DNA of 33,195 nucleotides from IMG/VR virus record IMGVR_UViG_3300002835_000646, positions 1-33,195 of that record; one strand, 5' to 3'. Below the pieces are notes generated by a model that worked only from the letters and a program-made list of their open reading frames with translations, searched no databases and was not told where the DNA came from. Of this stretch, positions 15,132 to 24,095 are shown piece after piece. The DNA is from a virus. Position numbers and translations under genes: made by a program. Every line of letters begins with the position of its first letter. Positions within the stretch are counted from its first letter, which is position 1.

Positions 15132-18100
15132 ATGGCCGAAAGAACACTAGTCCTTCCGGAGCAAGAGGATCAGTTCACGTCTTTTTTACGGGACGTGTAC
15201 TCATCTACTCCAGAGGAAGATGCGCAGTTCCAAAGATTTGCTGCTGGGGAGAACGCTCCGCAGCTACCAACTGCGCCTGGCAACTTGCAAGAAGTATTTA
15301 GCGCCGGTATTGAGTCCGGTGTTCAAGGACTAACAGCAGATCTTGAATACTTTAAAGCGCTTGGCAACACCCTTATGGGGGACGAACAAGCCGCTGCTTT
15401 AAATATCCAAGAGGCTCGACTCCGTGAGGAGTTTGCTGCAGCGCCAGTACAAGGTCTCGATACGTTTGAACAGTTCTTAGACCAGCCTACATTCGGCGGG
15501 TTTATTGAACAGGCAACCAAAAGTTTTGGCCAGGTTCTGCCATCAGCCGCGCTATCTATAGCGGGTGCCGGTACCGGTGCTATTACAGCCGCCGTCGGCC
15601 GTGGCGTACTTAATCAGGTCAACAAGCAGGTTGCCAAGCGAATCATAAAAGACTCCGTTGAGCGTACTGCCAACGGCGTTGCTGATCCTGTCGAACAACA
15701 AATTGCAGAGCTGGCTTATGGTTCTCTCCGCACGGCCGCTAAGCGTGGCGCTATAGGTGGTGCATTCGCTGCCGAATATGCGCCTATGTCGGGTAGCAAT
15801 TTGTCCGAGGCTCTCGAAGCCGGACAGCCACTTGACCAGGCCAACGCGCTACGGGCCGCTGCTATCGGCATTCCGCAAGCAGCAATCGGCGTCGGTAGTG
15901 AGTACGCATTACTTAAGCTGATCGGCGAGCAAGCCACTAAGCGTGCCGCTGTTGAAGGCGGCGTATTTGCAAACTTTGCGAAGCGGTTAGGCACCGGTGC
16001 GCTCCAAGGCGGTGCTATCGAAGCCACCACTGAAGTAGCTCAAGAAGGCATTAGCGTCCTAAACCGCGCTGACCTAGACCCGCTATTTACTGCAGAAGAC
16101 GCCAAGATGCGTCTCGCAGAAGCTGCGTTTGCTGGTTTCTTTGGCGGTGCTGCTCCTGGCGGTGCTGGTGGCGCTATAGGCGGAACGCTAGACGCTGTGT
16201 CGTCTATGAAGCCTGGCCAAGGAGTGCTTACTAATGTAGGCAACATTGTAGAAAAGGCTAAAGGCTTCCTAGAAACAGCTCGTGGTCAACGCGTTGATCA
16301 GCAAATCAACAACGAGCAGTTTGGCGATGTGGCGGCTGGCTTAACAACACCCGAGTCTGAAGGCGACATTGACGCTCAGCTCCGTGCGATGGTTGATCCG
16401 TCTAGCGGCAAAAAAGCCGTGTGGATTGCTGGTGCCGCTCCAAAATTTAACGCTCCGCAAAACCGGGTTAAGACGGCTAGCATTAACGGGACACTGGCAT
16501 ATTCAGCGTTCGTCCCTGGCCGAGGTACAATCGTATCTACGAACGAGGATGTGGTTCGCGAAGTTATCGCAGCCGGTGCATCAGACAAGGCCTTGCAAAT
16601 CGCCCTCGGTTACAGCGCCGTCAAAGACTATTCTGCCCCTGGTGACATTGTTGTTCAGGCACTCGACCGTAACGGTCGGGTCATCTCTGAAGAAGTCACG
16701 TCGCCAGAGGGGGTAAGTGCTGCTTTCGAAGCCGCTCGTAATCTGATGCCCGAAGGTGGCAGCATCCAACAGACTACTGTAGAAAAGGCGCTCGAAGATC
16801 GTAAGCGCCGCTTTGAGTCAGAGCAGCGAGTCGAGGTTCGTGACATTGACTTGTCTGACGAACAGACCGACGAGACAGACGCTGACCAGGTAGAGATGTT
16901 CGGCCAAGGCGTGCAAGCCGTAGAGGGGCAACGCACAGTTGTTCGAGCGTATGGTCGTAAGACTGACCCGAACCGAGTGTTTGATAACACACAGTCCGCC
17001 CGTGCCTCTTACGACACGGTGTTCGGTGAGACTAACTGGGCTGACCCGCGTTTCGCGTCTATGACCGAAGCGATGCTTAACGCTGCTGTAAATGAGCAGC
17101 GCAGTAACCCAGACTCAGCGGTATCTATTGAAGACACGCCAGATGGTGGGTATCAAATCGTTCGCGATGATTTTGGCGATCTGTTCCGCTCAATTGATAC
17201 GGCTGGCAACGAAGTACGTCTAAATCTCCCTGAGTTTTTACGTTCTGCCATACAGAGAGCACGCCGAAGCAAGTACGCTCAGAACTCTCGCGTTACTATT
17301 GTTGGCCCAGACGGAAAAAAGTCAGCCGTAAACCTTGTTGACCTTACTGCGGCTGGGCAGCGCTTACTAGAAGGCCGTGAAGGATCTGGGTTTCAGTTGC
17401 GCCAAGACCCACGTACCGGCGCTACATACGTATCTCCAGAAGCAGCCGCCAGGGCTGGTTTGCTTGAAGTCTTGGGCGATTTGGCTGTTGAAGGGTACGA
17501 TGTACAGATCGATGGGCAGTCGCTTTTCCCTGGCTTCCAGCTGACGCCTGACCGTAATCAGGCTGCTGCTGGCCGTATCCCTGCTCGATTAGGCAACGTA
17601 ACTGCGGCAGTTATTGGCGGCCGTCAGCGATCTTTGAACGATCTTCTGAACCCCGTCCAAGAGTCGGTGATGACGGCAGAAGAGCGCCAAGCTGCGCTTG
17701 CTGCTGAACCGCTCGGCCCGCCAAGAGATGATGTTTCAGACGGCCGTACCGAAACAGAACGTATGATCGAGTCGAGCGTTACGGGCGGTGAGCTCCTAAC
17801 GCCGATGAACATCGACACGCCGCGCTCAGCTATTGATCTGCGCGCTGGTCGTGCTCCTACTACTGTAAGCCCGTTGGCCGAAAGACGCTCGGCGCAAGAG
17901 CGTATCTCTAACGCCATCAACAGCATGGTCGGCGATATTGTTCGCGACCTGTTTGACTCGCTCAAGTTTGCCGACCCGCCGCATATTTTTACGTTCGCTG
18001 AACTCATAGCTATGTCGGATGACCAGCTATTGCAGCTGTTTGGCGGCGCGTTGAATCCAGTACGCGAAGCAATCGCTAGCATGCAGAATAGCTCCACAAA

Positions 18101-20582
18101 GATGGGCATGCATATTTCTGGACAGTTTGGAAAGATAATTATCCTTCGAGAGTCCGGCAACGTACTGCAAGACGCTCTTGTTATTGCGCACGAAATTGGC
18201 CACAGCCTCTACAAAGAGGAGCGGAATAAAGCGCTTGAGAACTCCGCTATTCGTAAGCGGCTGTTTAGAGCCTATCAGTCATCCCCATCGTTCAAAGACC
18301 TAAAGGACAAGTACGGGTTTGATCTCGGCTTTGAAGAGTGGTTCTCTGACCAGGTGGCTTTGTGGGCTAACAAGCGGTACAGAAGCCGTCAGAAGGCTGA
18401 TAGTCTCGTTAAGAAGTTCTTCAAGGACTTTGCGGCTCGCCTTGAGTCGCTCTGGAAGCAGACATCGGAGTCTTTCCGTAAACGGTTTGGCGGACGACTT
18501 GGAGCCGTCAACGAAGACTTCGAGACGTTCATGGACGCTGTCCTTGAGTCCAGAAAGTCACAAGTAAAGGAAAACGGCTTATCCTTTACTGAGCGAGCAT
18601 TCGTATACGAGCTTAACGACCTTAATATTGCCAACGGCGGCGCAGCCCGAGCGGCGCACTGGCAGTCGAAGATCTCGCAGCTTAAGAAGAGCCCATACGT
18701 TAAACCTATCCTTCGGCTTGTATCGACGGCCGATGGCATCCTGCGTATGTACGCCGGTAACGAAATAGCGGATATGTTTTACGTACGGGCCCAAGATCCG
18801 ACCGGCAAAGGCCGTCTTGGTTTTGTACCGCAGTCGGCGCGTACGTTTGACTTGTATAAGAACCGACTTGATACGGAGTTAGGGTCATTTGATGATCCGG
18901 CTCTGGACGCAGAGTTCGATAAGGCAGCGTCAGACACGCCGACCGCACAGTTGACCGGTAAGGCGCTGGCCATCCGCCAGTTCCTTGAGGACTTCTACTC
19001 AGAATACGTCAGCCCATCGAAGACTAAGATCGGCTTCCAGCGCGACTACTTTCCGCGTCTGCTTGATCTTGTGGCTATCTCAAATGACCCGCAAGCATTT
19101 GTCGATTTGATTCTGCAGGCCGACCCAAGTGCAAACCGCGCAAAAATAACTAGCAGAGTTCAGAAGCTCGTAGACCTTCAGCAGGCGGTAACTAACGGCG
19201 CCGACGTAGAAGGCAACCCGTTGGACCCGGCCGCTAGCGTTAACGAGGCGCTTGAGTTAACGAAGAACTTAACTCGCCAGCAGCTTCGAGATAACGGCTT
19301 TTTGCTCCCGCCAAAGCAGGCGTTTTCTGAGTACGTCCGCAAGGTAATCAAGCGCGTCGAGTTCGACCGCGCTACCAAAGATGACCAGGGTAACGATCGC
19401 CTCAAGCCGCTGCTGGATGCTCTTGCACCAGAGGATCGCGAGCAGGCGCTGCAGGTTATCAACACCTACATGGGTTATCGCGCTCCGCTCAGTCCGTTCT
19501 GGCGAAAGCTGAACAGCTGGGGGCAGTTCATTCAGTTCGTGACTATCCTGCCGTTTGCTGCAATCTCGTCTGTGACAGACCTGGCTGGTCCGGTTATCGC
19601 GTCAAAAGAGTTTGGCGACCTGACGACTGGCATGAAAGAGGTAGTAGCGACTATCAAAAACCGCGAAGAGGCCAAACAGTTGGCTCGCGACATCGGTGTC
19701 GTTACGCCAGAAGCCGTGGCTAACGCGTGGATCACTGATGCGGACGCCGACTATATGGATCCGACCGCTCGTAAGTGGTCTGACCACTGGTTCTCGTTGA
19801 CTGGTTTGAACTGGTTCACTCGGTTCACTCGTGAGTTTGCTACCGGCATGGGCGTGCAGTTCATTACGAAACACGCACGTAATGAGTTCAATAACCCGCG
19901 ATCGGATCGGTACCTCGAAGAGCTTGGTCTGACCCGAGCCGATGTAACGAGCTGGCTCAACAGTGGGCGCAAGCTTTCGACGCCAGAAGGTAAGAAGGTT
20001 ACTCAGGCGCTGCAGCGATTCGTTGAATCTTCGACGCTGCGTCCTAATGCTGCAGAGCGACCGGTGTGGGCGTCTGATCCGCACTTCGCTTTGATATGGC
20101 AGCTGAAAGGTTACTTTTACTCCTACGGTAAGGTCATCCTAGGCGGTATGTTCTCGGAGGCTGAAACCAGACTTCGTGAGCAGAATATTGGAACCCCGTG
20201 GCAGCGTGTTGGGTCCGCAGCCGGGCTGCTCGCGCTTACTGCGGTAGCGACTATGCCGCTGGCAATGCTTGGTATGGAACTTCGCGAGTACGCAAAGTTT
20301 GGCCTGGCAGCGTTCTTACCGTTCGTTGAGGCCGACCAGAAGTACTTCCGGACCGACCGTATGGACTGGTCTGAGTATCTCGGAACGGCCTTTGAGCGGT
20401 CAAACTTTAGCGGGCCATTTGGGCTAGCTACAGGGGCTTCAAATGCTGCTAACTTTGGCGACAGCCCACTGTTTACGCTTCTTGGACCCACGACAGAGAC
20501 TATCGATACCGCTATGACTAATGGCTGGCGGATAGACCGGACGTTGAAAGACCGGCTGCTGCCAATTTATAACCAGCTGTAA
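15132..20582 (+). CDS. Giant ejection protein with HEIGH metallopeptidase-like domain
   Basis: At 1816 residues this is by far the largest gene. Small-residue-rich hydrophobic segments lie near 136-160, 239-268 and 332-357. A zincin signature is present: H1020-E1021-I-G-H1024, followed by a likely third-ligand region FEEWFSDQVA (1067-1076). A tract of about 1620-1670 (FVESSTLRPNAAERP, SDPHFALIWQLKGYFYSYGK) and a hydrophobic segment near 1697-1716 resemble the C-terminal part of large phage proteins of the polyvalent type. I infer that it travels with the DNA and helps it across the envelope, as T7 gp16 does, with a protease in place of the usual transglycosylase. The ribosome site is weak. 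Confidence 0.7.
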   Translation: MAERTLVLPEQEDQFTSFLRDVYSSTPEEDAQFQRFAAGENAPQLPTAPGNLQEVFSAGIESGVQGLTADLEYFKALGNTLMGDEQAAALNIQEARLREEFAAAPVQGLDTFEQFLDQPTFGGFIEQATKSFGQVLPSAALSIAGAGTGAITAAVGRGVLNQVNKQVAKRIIKDSVERTANGVADPVEQQIAELAYGSLRTAAKRGAIGGAFAAEYAPMSGSNLSEALEAGQPLDQANALRAAAIGIPQAAIGVGSEYALLKLIGEQATKRAAVEGGVFANFAKRLGTGALQGGAIEATTEVAQEGISVLNRADLDPLFTAEDAKMRLAEAAFAGFFGGAAPGGAGGAIGGTLDAVSSMKPGQGVLTNVGNIVEKAKGFLETARGQRVDQQINNEQFGDVAAGLTTPESEGDIDAQLRAMVDPSSGKKAVWIAGAAPKFNAPQNRVKTASINGTLAYSAFVPGRGTIVSTNEDVVREVIAAGASDKALQIALGYSAVKDYSAPGDIVVQALDRNGRVISEEVTSPEGVSAAFEAARNLMPEGGSIQQTTVEKALEDRKRRFESEQRVEVRDIDLSDEQTDETDADQVEMFGQGVQAVEGQRTVVRAYGRKTDPNRVFDNTQSARASYDTVFGETNWADPRFASMTEAMLNAAVNEQRSNPDSAVSIEDTPDGGYQIVRDDFGDLFRSIDTAGNEVRLNLPEFLRSAIQRARRSKYAQNSRVTIVGPDGKKSAVNLVDLTAAGQRLLEGREGSGFQLRQDPRTGATYVSPEAAARAGLLEVLGDLAVEGYDVQIDGQSLFPGFQLTPDRNQAAAGRIPARLGNVTAAVIGGRQRSLNDLLNPVQESVMTAEERQAALAAEPLGPPRDDVSDGRTETERMIESSVTGGELLTPMNIDTPRSAIDLRAGRAPTTVSPLAERRSAQERISNAINSMVGDIVRDLFDSLKFADPPHIFTFAELIAMSDDQLLQLFGGALNPVREAIASMQNSSTKMGMHISGQFGKIIILRESGNVLQDALVIAHEIGHSLYKEERNKALENSAIRKRLFRAYQSSPSFKDLKDKYGFDLGFEEWFSDQVALWANKRYRSRQKADSLVKKFFKDFAARLESLWKQTSESFRKRFGGRLGAVNEDFETFMDAVLESRKSQVKENGLSFTERAFVYELNDLNIANGGAARAAHWQSKISQLKKSPYVKPILRLVSTADGILRMYAGNEIADMFYVRAQDPTGKGRLGFVPQSARTFDLYKNRLDTELGSFDDPALDAEFDKAASDTPTAQLTGKALAIRQFLEDFYSEYVSPSKTKIGFQRDYFPRLLDLVAISNDPQAFVDLILQADPSANRAKITSRVQKLVDLQQAVTNGADVEGNPLDPAASVNEALELTKNLTRQQLRDNGFLLPPKQAFSEYVRKVIKRVEFDRATKDDQGNDRLKPLLDALAPEDREQALQVINTYMGYRAPLSPFWRKLNSWGQFIQFVTILPFAAISSVTDLAGPVIASKEFGDLTTGMKEVVATIKNREEAKQLARDIGVVTPEAVANAWITDADADYMDPTARKWSDHWFSLTGLNWFTRFTREFATGMGVQFITKHARNEFNNPRSDRYLEELGLTRADVTSWLNSGRKLSTPEGKKVTQALQRFVESSTLRPNAAERPVWASDPHFALIWQLKGYFYSYGKVILGGMFSEAETRLREQNIGTPWQRVGSAAGLLALTAVATMPLAMLGMELREYAKFGLAAFLPFVEADQKYFRTDRMDWSEYLGTAFERSNFSGPFGLATGASNAANFGDSPLFTLLGPTTETIDTAMTNGWRIDRTLKDRLLPIYNQL

Positions 20583-20591
20583 GGGGTACCT

Positions 20592-20747
20592 ATGGAACTC
20601 TTTGAAATCTTTACTCGCGCATGGCCAGTTATTCTGGCGATGATCACCCTTATCATCGTGCTGTCTAAGCTGGATCTGCGGGTCGCGGTATTAGAGGATA
20701 AGATCAAGACCTTGTTTGATCTGCTTAACAAGAGGAACGAAAAATGA
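20592..20747 (+). CDS. Small single-span membrane protein, candidate holin
   Basis: This 51-residue gene (ATG 20592, TGA 20745-20747) follows AAGGGG by 5 bases. Residues 11-27 (WPVILAMITLIIVLSKL) form one clear membrane span, preceded by MELFEIFTRA and followed by a charged helix ending in NKRNEK. It overlaps the next gene as ATGA. Location at the head of the lysis cassette suggests a holin, holin partner or antiholin. Short proteins with this span and tail are familiar from marine podoviruses, but I cannot name a family. Confidence 0.72.
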   Translation: MELFEIFTRAWPVILAMITLIIVLSKLDLRVAVLEDKIKTLFDLLNKRNEK

Positions 20748-21229
20748 TGACTATGATTAGTACCTTCCTGTCATTTTTGGCAGGCGGTCTTCCTAAGATT
20801 TTGCAGATTTTTCAAGATCGACAGGACAAGAAACACGAGTTGGCCTTGGTTGCCGCGCAGAAGGAGCGTGAGTTGGCTTTGGCCGAGAAGGGCTTTCTTG
20901 CTCAGGCTCGGGTTGAAGAGATCAAACTGGAGCAAATCCAAACTCAAACGGCAGGCGAAGAGCGCCAATCCCTGTATCAGCACGACATCGAGATCGGCAA
21001 AGGTGCATCCCAGTGGATGATTAACCTCCGGGCCTCCGTTCGCCCGGTCGTCACCTACATCTTCGTGTTGGAGCTTGTCGCCCTTAACATTACGGGCATC
21101 TGGTACGCCTGGAACCAAGGCGTACCGTTCGCCGTGGCTATGGAGAACGTGTTTGGTGATGACGAGATGTTGATCCTCAGCAGCATAATCGCCTTCTGGT
21201 TTGGCACTCAGGCGTTCAACAAGAAGTGA
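20744..21229 (+). CDS. Holin, 3-TM / GTA holin type
   Basis: The 161-residue product has an amphipathic N-terminus (MISTFLSFLAGGLPKILQIF), a charged coiled coil (25-75), then ASVRPVVTYIFVLELVALNI (97-116) as a first clear membrane span and LILSSIIAFWFGTQAFNKK (143-161) as the last. The R-P pair before the span and the final W-F-G-x-Q-x-F are typical of the gene-transfer-agent holin superfamily. It would make pores that release the lysozyme. It overlaps its neighbours on both sides (ATGA and GTGA), which supports translational coupling. Confidence 0.82.
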   Translation: MMTMISTFLSFLAGGLPKILQIFQDRQDKKHELALVAAQKERELALAEKGFLAQARVEEIKLEQIQTQTAGEERQSLYQHDIEIGKGASQWMINLRASVRPVVTYIFVLELVALNITGIWYAWNQGVPFAVAMENVFGDDEMLILSSIIAFWFGTQAFNKK

Positions 21230-21741
21230 AAGTCTCCCCCGCCGCCATCCAGATGATCAAGCACCACGAAGGGGTGCGGACTAAGCCTTACCGCTGTCCT
21301 GCCCTTTTGTGGACGGTCGGCGTGGGCCACGTAATTGACCCAACCCACACGAGGATAAAGTATGAGGAGCGGCGTAATATATCGGTACCCCCTGGCTGGG
21401 ACAGAGTCCTCTCCGTGGGAGAAGTTGACGCTCTTCTTGCTGAAGACCTTGGCCGTTTTGAGCGTGGTGTACTTAGACTGTGTCCTGCTGCTGCTGGCCG
21501 TCAGGGAGTTTTCGATTCTCTCGTCAGTTTTGCCTTCAACGTGGGCCTCGGCAATCTCCAGCGTTCTTCCCTTCGGATGAAGACCAACCGGGGCGAGTTT
21601 GAGGAAGCGGCTGATGAGTTCCTGAAGTGGACTAAGGCCGGTGGCCGGGTACTTCCTGGCCTGGTCAAACGGCGTATGGACGAGCGTTCCTTGTACTTGT
21701 CCGGCGTGCATTGTACAAACGATCCTGCTAATATCCGGTAG
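21226..21741 (+). CDS. Endolysin, GH24 lysozyme
   Basis: The 171-residue product belongs to the T4/P22 lysozyme family, which cuts the MurNAc-GlcNAc bond of peptidoglycan. The catalytic set reads E15 (HHEGVRTKPY), C24 and T30 (WTVGVGH), in the spacing 9 and 6 that T4 lysozyme has for E11, D20 and T26. The second residue is Cys here instead of Asp, a known natural variant. FDSLVSFAFNVGLGNLQRS (96-114) and KAGGRVLPGLVKRR (136-149) are further family motifs. No signal-anchor is present, so export depends on the holin. The GTG start overlaps the holin stop as GTGA. Confidence 0.92.
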   Translation: MKVSPAAIQMIKHHEGVRTKPYRCPALLWTVGVGHVIDPTHTRIKYEERRNISVPPGWDRVLSVGEVDALLAEDLGRFERGVLRLCPAAAGRQGVFDSLVSFAFNVGLGNLQRSSLRMKTNRGEFEEAADEFLKWTKAGGRVLPGLVKRRMDERSLYLSGVHCTNDPANIR

Positions 21742-21772
21742 GGGATCTCTACCTCCACACGAAGGGTTTAAG

Positions 21773-22105
21773 ATGGCAGAGAAAATTAAACTCGTTCAAG
21801 GGGACACCCGCCCTCAGGTGCGCCTCACGCTTACCGACGAAAATACGGGTCAGGTCATAGACCTAACGGGTGCTACCGTTACCCTACACTTTCGCTCTGT
21901 CGGCGCTACTACTTCGTTGTTTTCACGGCAAGGCGTAGTTATTGACGCCCCAAACGGCATCGCTGTCGTTTCCTGGCAAGCCGGTGACCTTAACGTCCCG
22001 GCTGGTGAGTACGAGGGGGAGATCGAGGTCTACTGGTCCGCGACCAACGCGCGCCAGACAGTTTACGACTTGTTGAAGTTTAAAGTCCGTGAGGACATCG
22101 CGTGA
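21773..22105 (+). CDS. BppU-like N-terminal domain protein (tail-associated)
   Basis: The ATG at 21773 follows AAGGG by 7 bases. The frame is open upstream but that part is the shadow of the lysozyme gene. The 110-residue product is all-beta: KLVQGDTRPQVRLTLTDENT, then DLTGATVTLHFR, GVVIDAPNGIAVVSWQAGDL and VPAGEYEGEIEVYW. This order fits the N-terminal domain of the BppU upper-baseplate protein of Gram-positive phages, which also occurs alone in many other phages as a fibre-attachment domain. It opens the fibre region and overlaps the next gene as GTGA. Confidence 0.68.
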   Translation: MAEKIKLVQGDTRPQVRLTLTDENTGQVIDLTGATVTLHFRSVGATTSLFSRQGVVIDAPNGIAVVSWQAGDLNVPAGEYEGEIEVYWSATNARQTVYDLLKFKVREDIA

Positions 22106-23607
22106 AACTGACTGCCGCTTGGACAGTCATAAAGAGCGCCATATCTTCCCAGGCGCTCTCTGCATCGGTTTCCGCCGTGCAGTTAGCCGCAGCTACTCAG
22201 GCAGCGGTCATTACGCTAGTCTATGAGCTGGGGCTGTTTTTACTCCTTGTCGATCGGGAAGACGGAGTTTCCGTAGACGAAAACCTGCAGCGTTCTTTTT
22301 CGAAGCGTTTAACTGACGCATTTAGGGCAGTCGATGCCCATGCTTTAGGTTTCCAGAAATCGGCCCAAGATGCAGTCGCCTTAACAGATGCCGAAACGCT
22401 GGCTATCTTTAAGAACAACTCAGACCTACTTCAACTTGTAGACATCCGAGCCGTAGCAGTGGCAAAGGCGCTGGCAGACGGCGCCTTGACGCAAGACAAA
22501 TTGGTCAATGCGGTCTACAAGGCTCTCGTTGATCTTGCCGCTGTTATAGACAATAAGTCGCTCGCTACCGGCAAGGTGGTCGGAGACGCGCTAGCCATTG
22601 CCGATGAAGCGTTTGCCTCGGTCTCCAAATCGCTGACTGACACAGCAGTTCTGTCGGACTTGCATCAGTTCTCTGCCCAAAAGAGCCTCTCCGATGTCGT
22701 CGGAGTAACCGATGACATCGACGGTGCTTTGACTATTGAAGACGACCAAGAGGTCAACTTCTTTAAGTTTACTAGCAACGTTGCTGCAGCTACTGACAAC
22801 TTTGTTCGTCAGGTTGACTACGTACGCCAGTTTGACGACGCCGGGTTTGTCGCTGACCAGAGTGTTCTGGCCAGCAATAAAGCCCTCGCCAATGATGCGG
22901 AACTGACTGACGCAGCAGCACGCGTGTTTGACAAAGGCCTCTTTGAGTTCCCGTCCGTTGCTGATGCGTTCGTAAGCTCGGTACAGAAGGCCGTCGATGA
23001 TCTCATCCGTGCTACTGCTGAGGATCAGCACGAACTGCAGATCAACAAGATTGTAGCCCACGTTGCAACAGTCACGGATACTATCCTACTTGCGCTGACG
23101 TCGATACGTAACGCTGCTGACTCCGGTATTTTGTCTGACGTAGATGTCTTGGAGATATCTAAGGCGCTTAACGAAGCATTGTCAGTTGCTGACACAGCTG
23201 TAGTATCGTTGTCGAAGCCTTTATTTGACAGCGTTGATCTGTTTGACCTGGTATCACAAGAACTGTCTAAGCCTCGCGCAGACAGTTCGTTGGTATCAGA
23301 CGATTCTGTCTTGGCTTTGTTTAAGGGGCTAGCAGACGAAACTCAGATCTCTGATCAGTTTGTCTTGATTGCTACATACCTACGTAGCATTGATGATTCC
23401 TCTGTAGCAGTTGACCAGTTGGTACGCTTGCTATCAAAAGTCCTGTCTGACTCAACCACTGTCTCGGATTCGCCGTTCAAGCAACCGAACTTAGGTAAGT
23501 CGGATTCTGTGTCAGTAGGAAGTTCGGGAACGCTACTGATGCAAGGGTACTGCGATATTACGTATTTCGCAGAAGACTTTGTCGGTAGTTCTCGGTCATT
23601 TACTTAG
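22102..23607 (+). CDS. Tail fibre-like protein built of 18-residue repeats
   Basis: The GTG start follows GAGG. The 501-residue product has one hydrophobic stretch near 28-51 (LAAATQAAVITLVYELGLFL) and then about twenty tandem units between residue 68 and 456 with the pattern K-x-L-x-D-x(3)-[V/I/L]-x-D-x(7). The spacing is almost always 18 residues, occasionally 20 and once 28. The tail end is Ser/Gly-rich (SDSVSVGSSGTLLMQGYCD). Such regular repeats suggest an extended solenoid or fibrous shaft. Neighbouring genes place it in the tail-fibre region. No enzyme motif is visible. Confidence 0.65.
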   Translation: MKLTAAWTVIKSAISSQALSASVSAVQLAAATQAAVITLVYELGLFLLLVDREDGVSVDENLQRSFSKRLTDAFRAVDAHALGFQKSAQDAVALTDAETLAIFKNNSDLLQLVDIRAVAVAKALADGALTQDKLVNAVYKALVDLAAVIDNKSLATGKVVGDALAIADEAFASVSKSLTDTAVLSDLHQFSAQKSLSDVVGVTDDIDGALTIEDDQEVNFFKFTSNVAAATDNFVRQVDYVRQFDDAGFVADQSVLASNKALANDAELTDAAARVFDKGLFEFPSVADAFVSSVQKAVDDLIRATAEDQHELQINKIVAHVATVTDTILLALTSIRNAADSGILSDVDVLEISKALNEALSVADTAVVSLSKPLFDSVDLFDLVSQELSKPRADSSLVSDDSVLALFKGLADETQISDQFVLIATYLRSIDDSSVAVDQLVRLLSKVLSDSTTVSDSPFKQPNLGKSDSVSVGSSGTLLMQGYCDITYFAEDFVGSSRSFT

Positions 23608-23621
23608 TGAGGTCTTTTTAG

Positions 23622-24083
23622 ATGAATACGCTCGAAAGTTTGAAGGTGAAGGGTCGCCTGAACATTGTTCTGCGCGACAAAGACGGTAACGTCAAGGACG
23701 AGCGCGAGGTCGATAATCTCGTCGTCAGCTCGGGCTTGGCTTACATCATTAGCCGTATGGTCGGCACGTCGAAGGCTGTCATGTCTCATATGGGTCTCGG
23801 CTCTGGTACCACGGCTGCTGCCGCTGGTCAGACCGATCTCGTGAGCGTGCTTGGCTCACGTGAGGCTCTTGATTCCAGCACGATCGCTGGCACGGACAAC
23901 GAAAAGGTTGTTTACGTTGCCTCGTTTGAGCCGGGTGACGCGACTGGTGCTGTGACCGAAGCGGGCATTTTCAATGCCTCGACGGCTGGTGACATGCTCT
24001 GCCGCACCGTGTTTCCGGTTGTGAACAAGGGCGCAGATGACGCATTGTCCGTTACTTGGACGATCACGTTGTCAGCGGTCTAA
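23622..24083 (+). CDS. Conserved tail-fibre-region protein
   Basis: The 153-residue product starts after GAGG with 10 bases to ATG. It begins MNTLESLKVKGRLNIVLRDK, then has NLVVSSGLAYIISRMVGT, a glycine turn MGLGSGTTAAAAGQTDLVSV and a C-terminal beta segment AVTEAGIFNASTAGDMLCRT ending in SVTWTITLSAV. I recall this arrangement as a common small structural protein in phages of marine bacteria, usually close to tail fibres. The strands suggest a jelly-roll-like domain. Its exact role, fibre tip or collar, is unknown. Confidence 0.65.
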   Translation: MNTLESLKVKGRLNIVLRDKDGNVKDEREVDNLVVSSGLAYIISRMVGTSKAVMSHMGLGSGTTAAAAGQTDLVSVLGSREALDSSTIAGTDNEKVVYVASFEPGDATGAVTEAGIFNASTAGDMLCRTVFPVVNKGADDALSVTWTITLSAV

Positions 24084-24095
24084 CAGAGACCGTAA

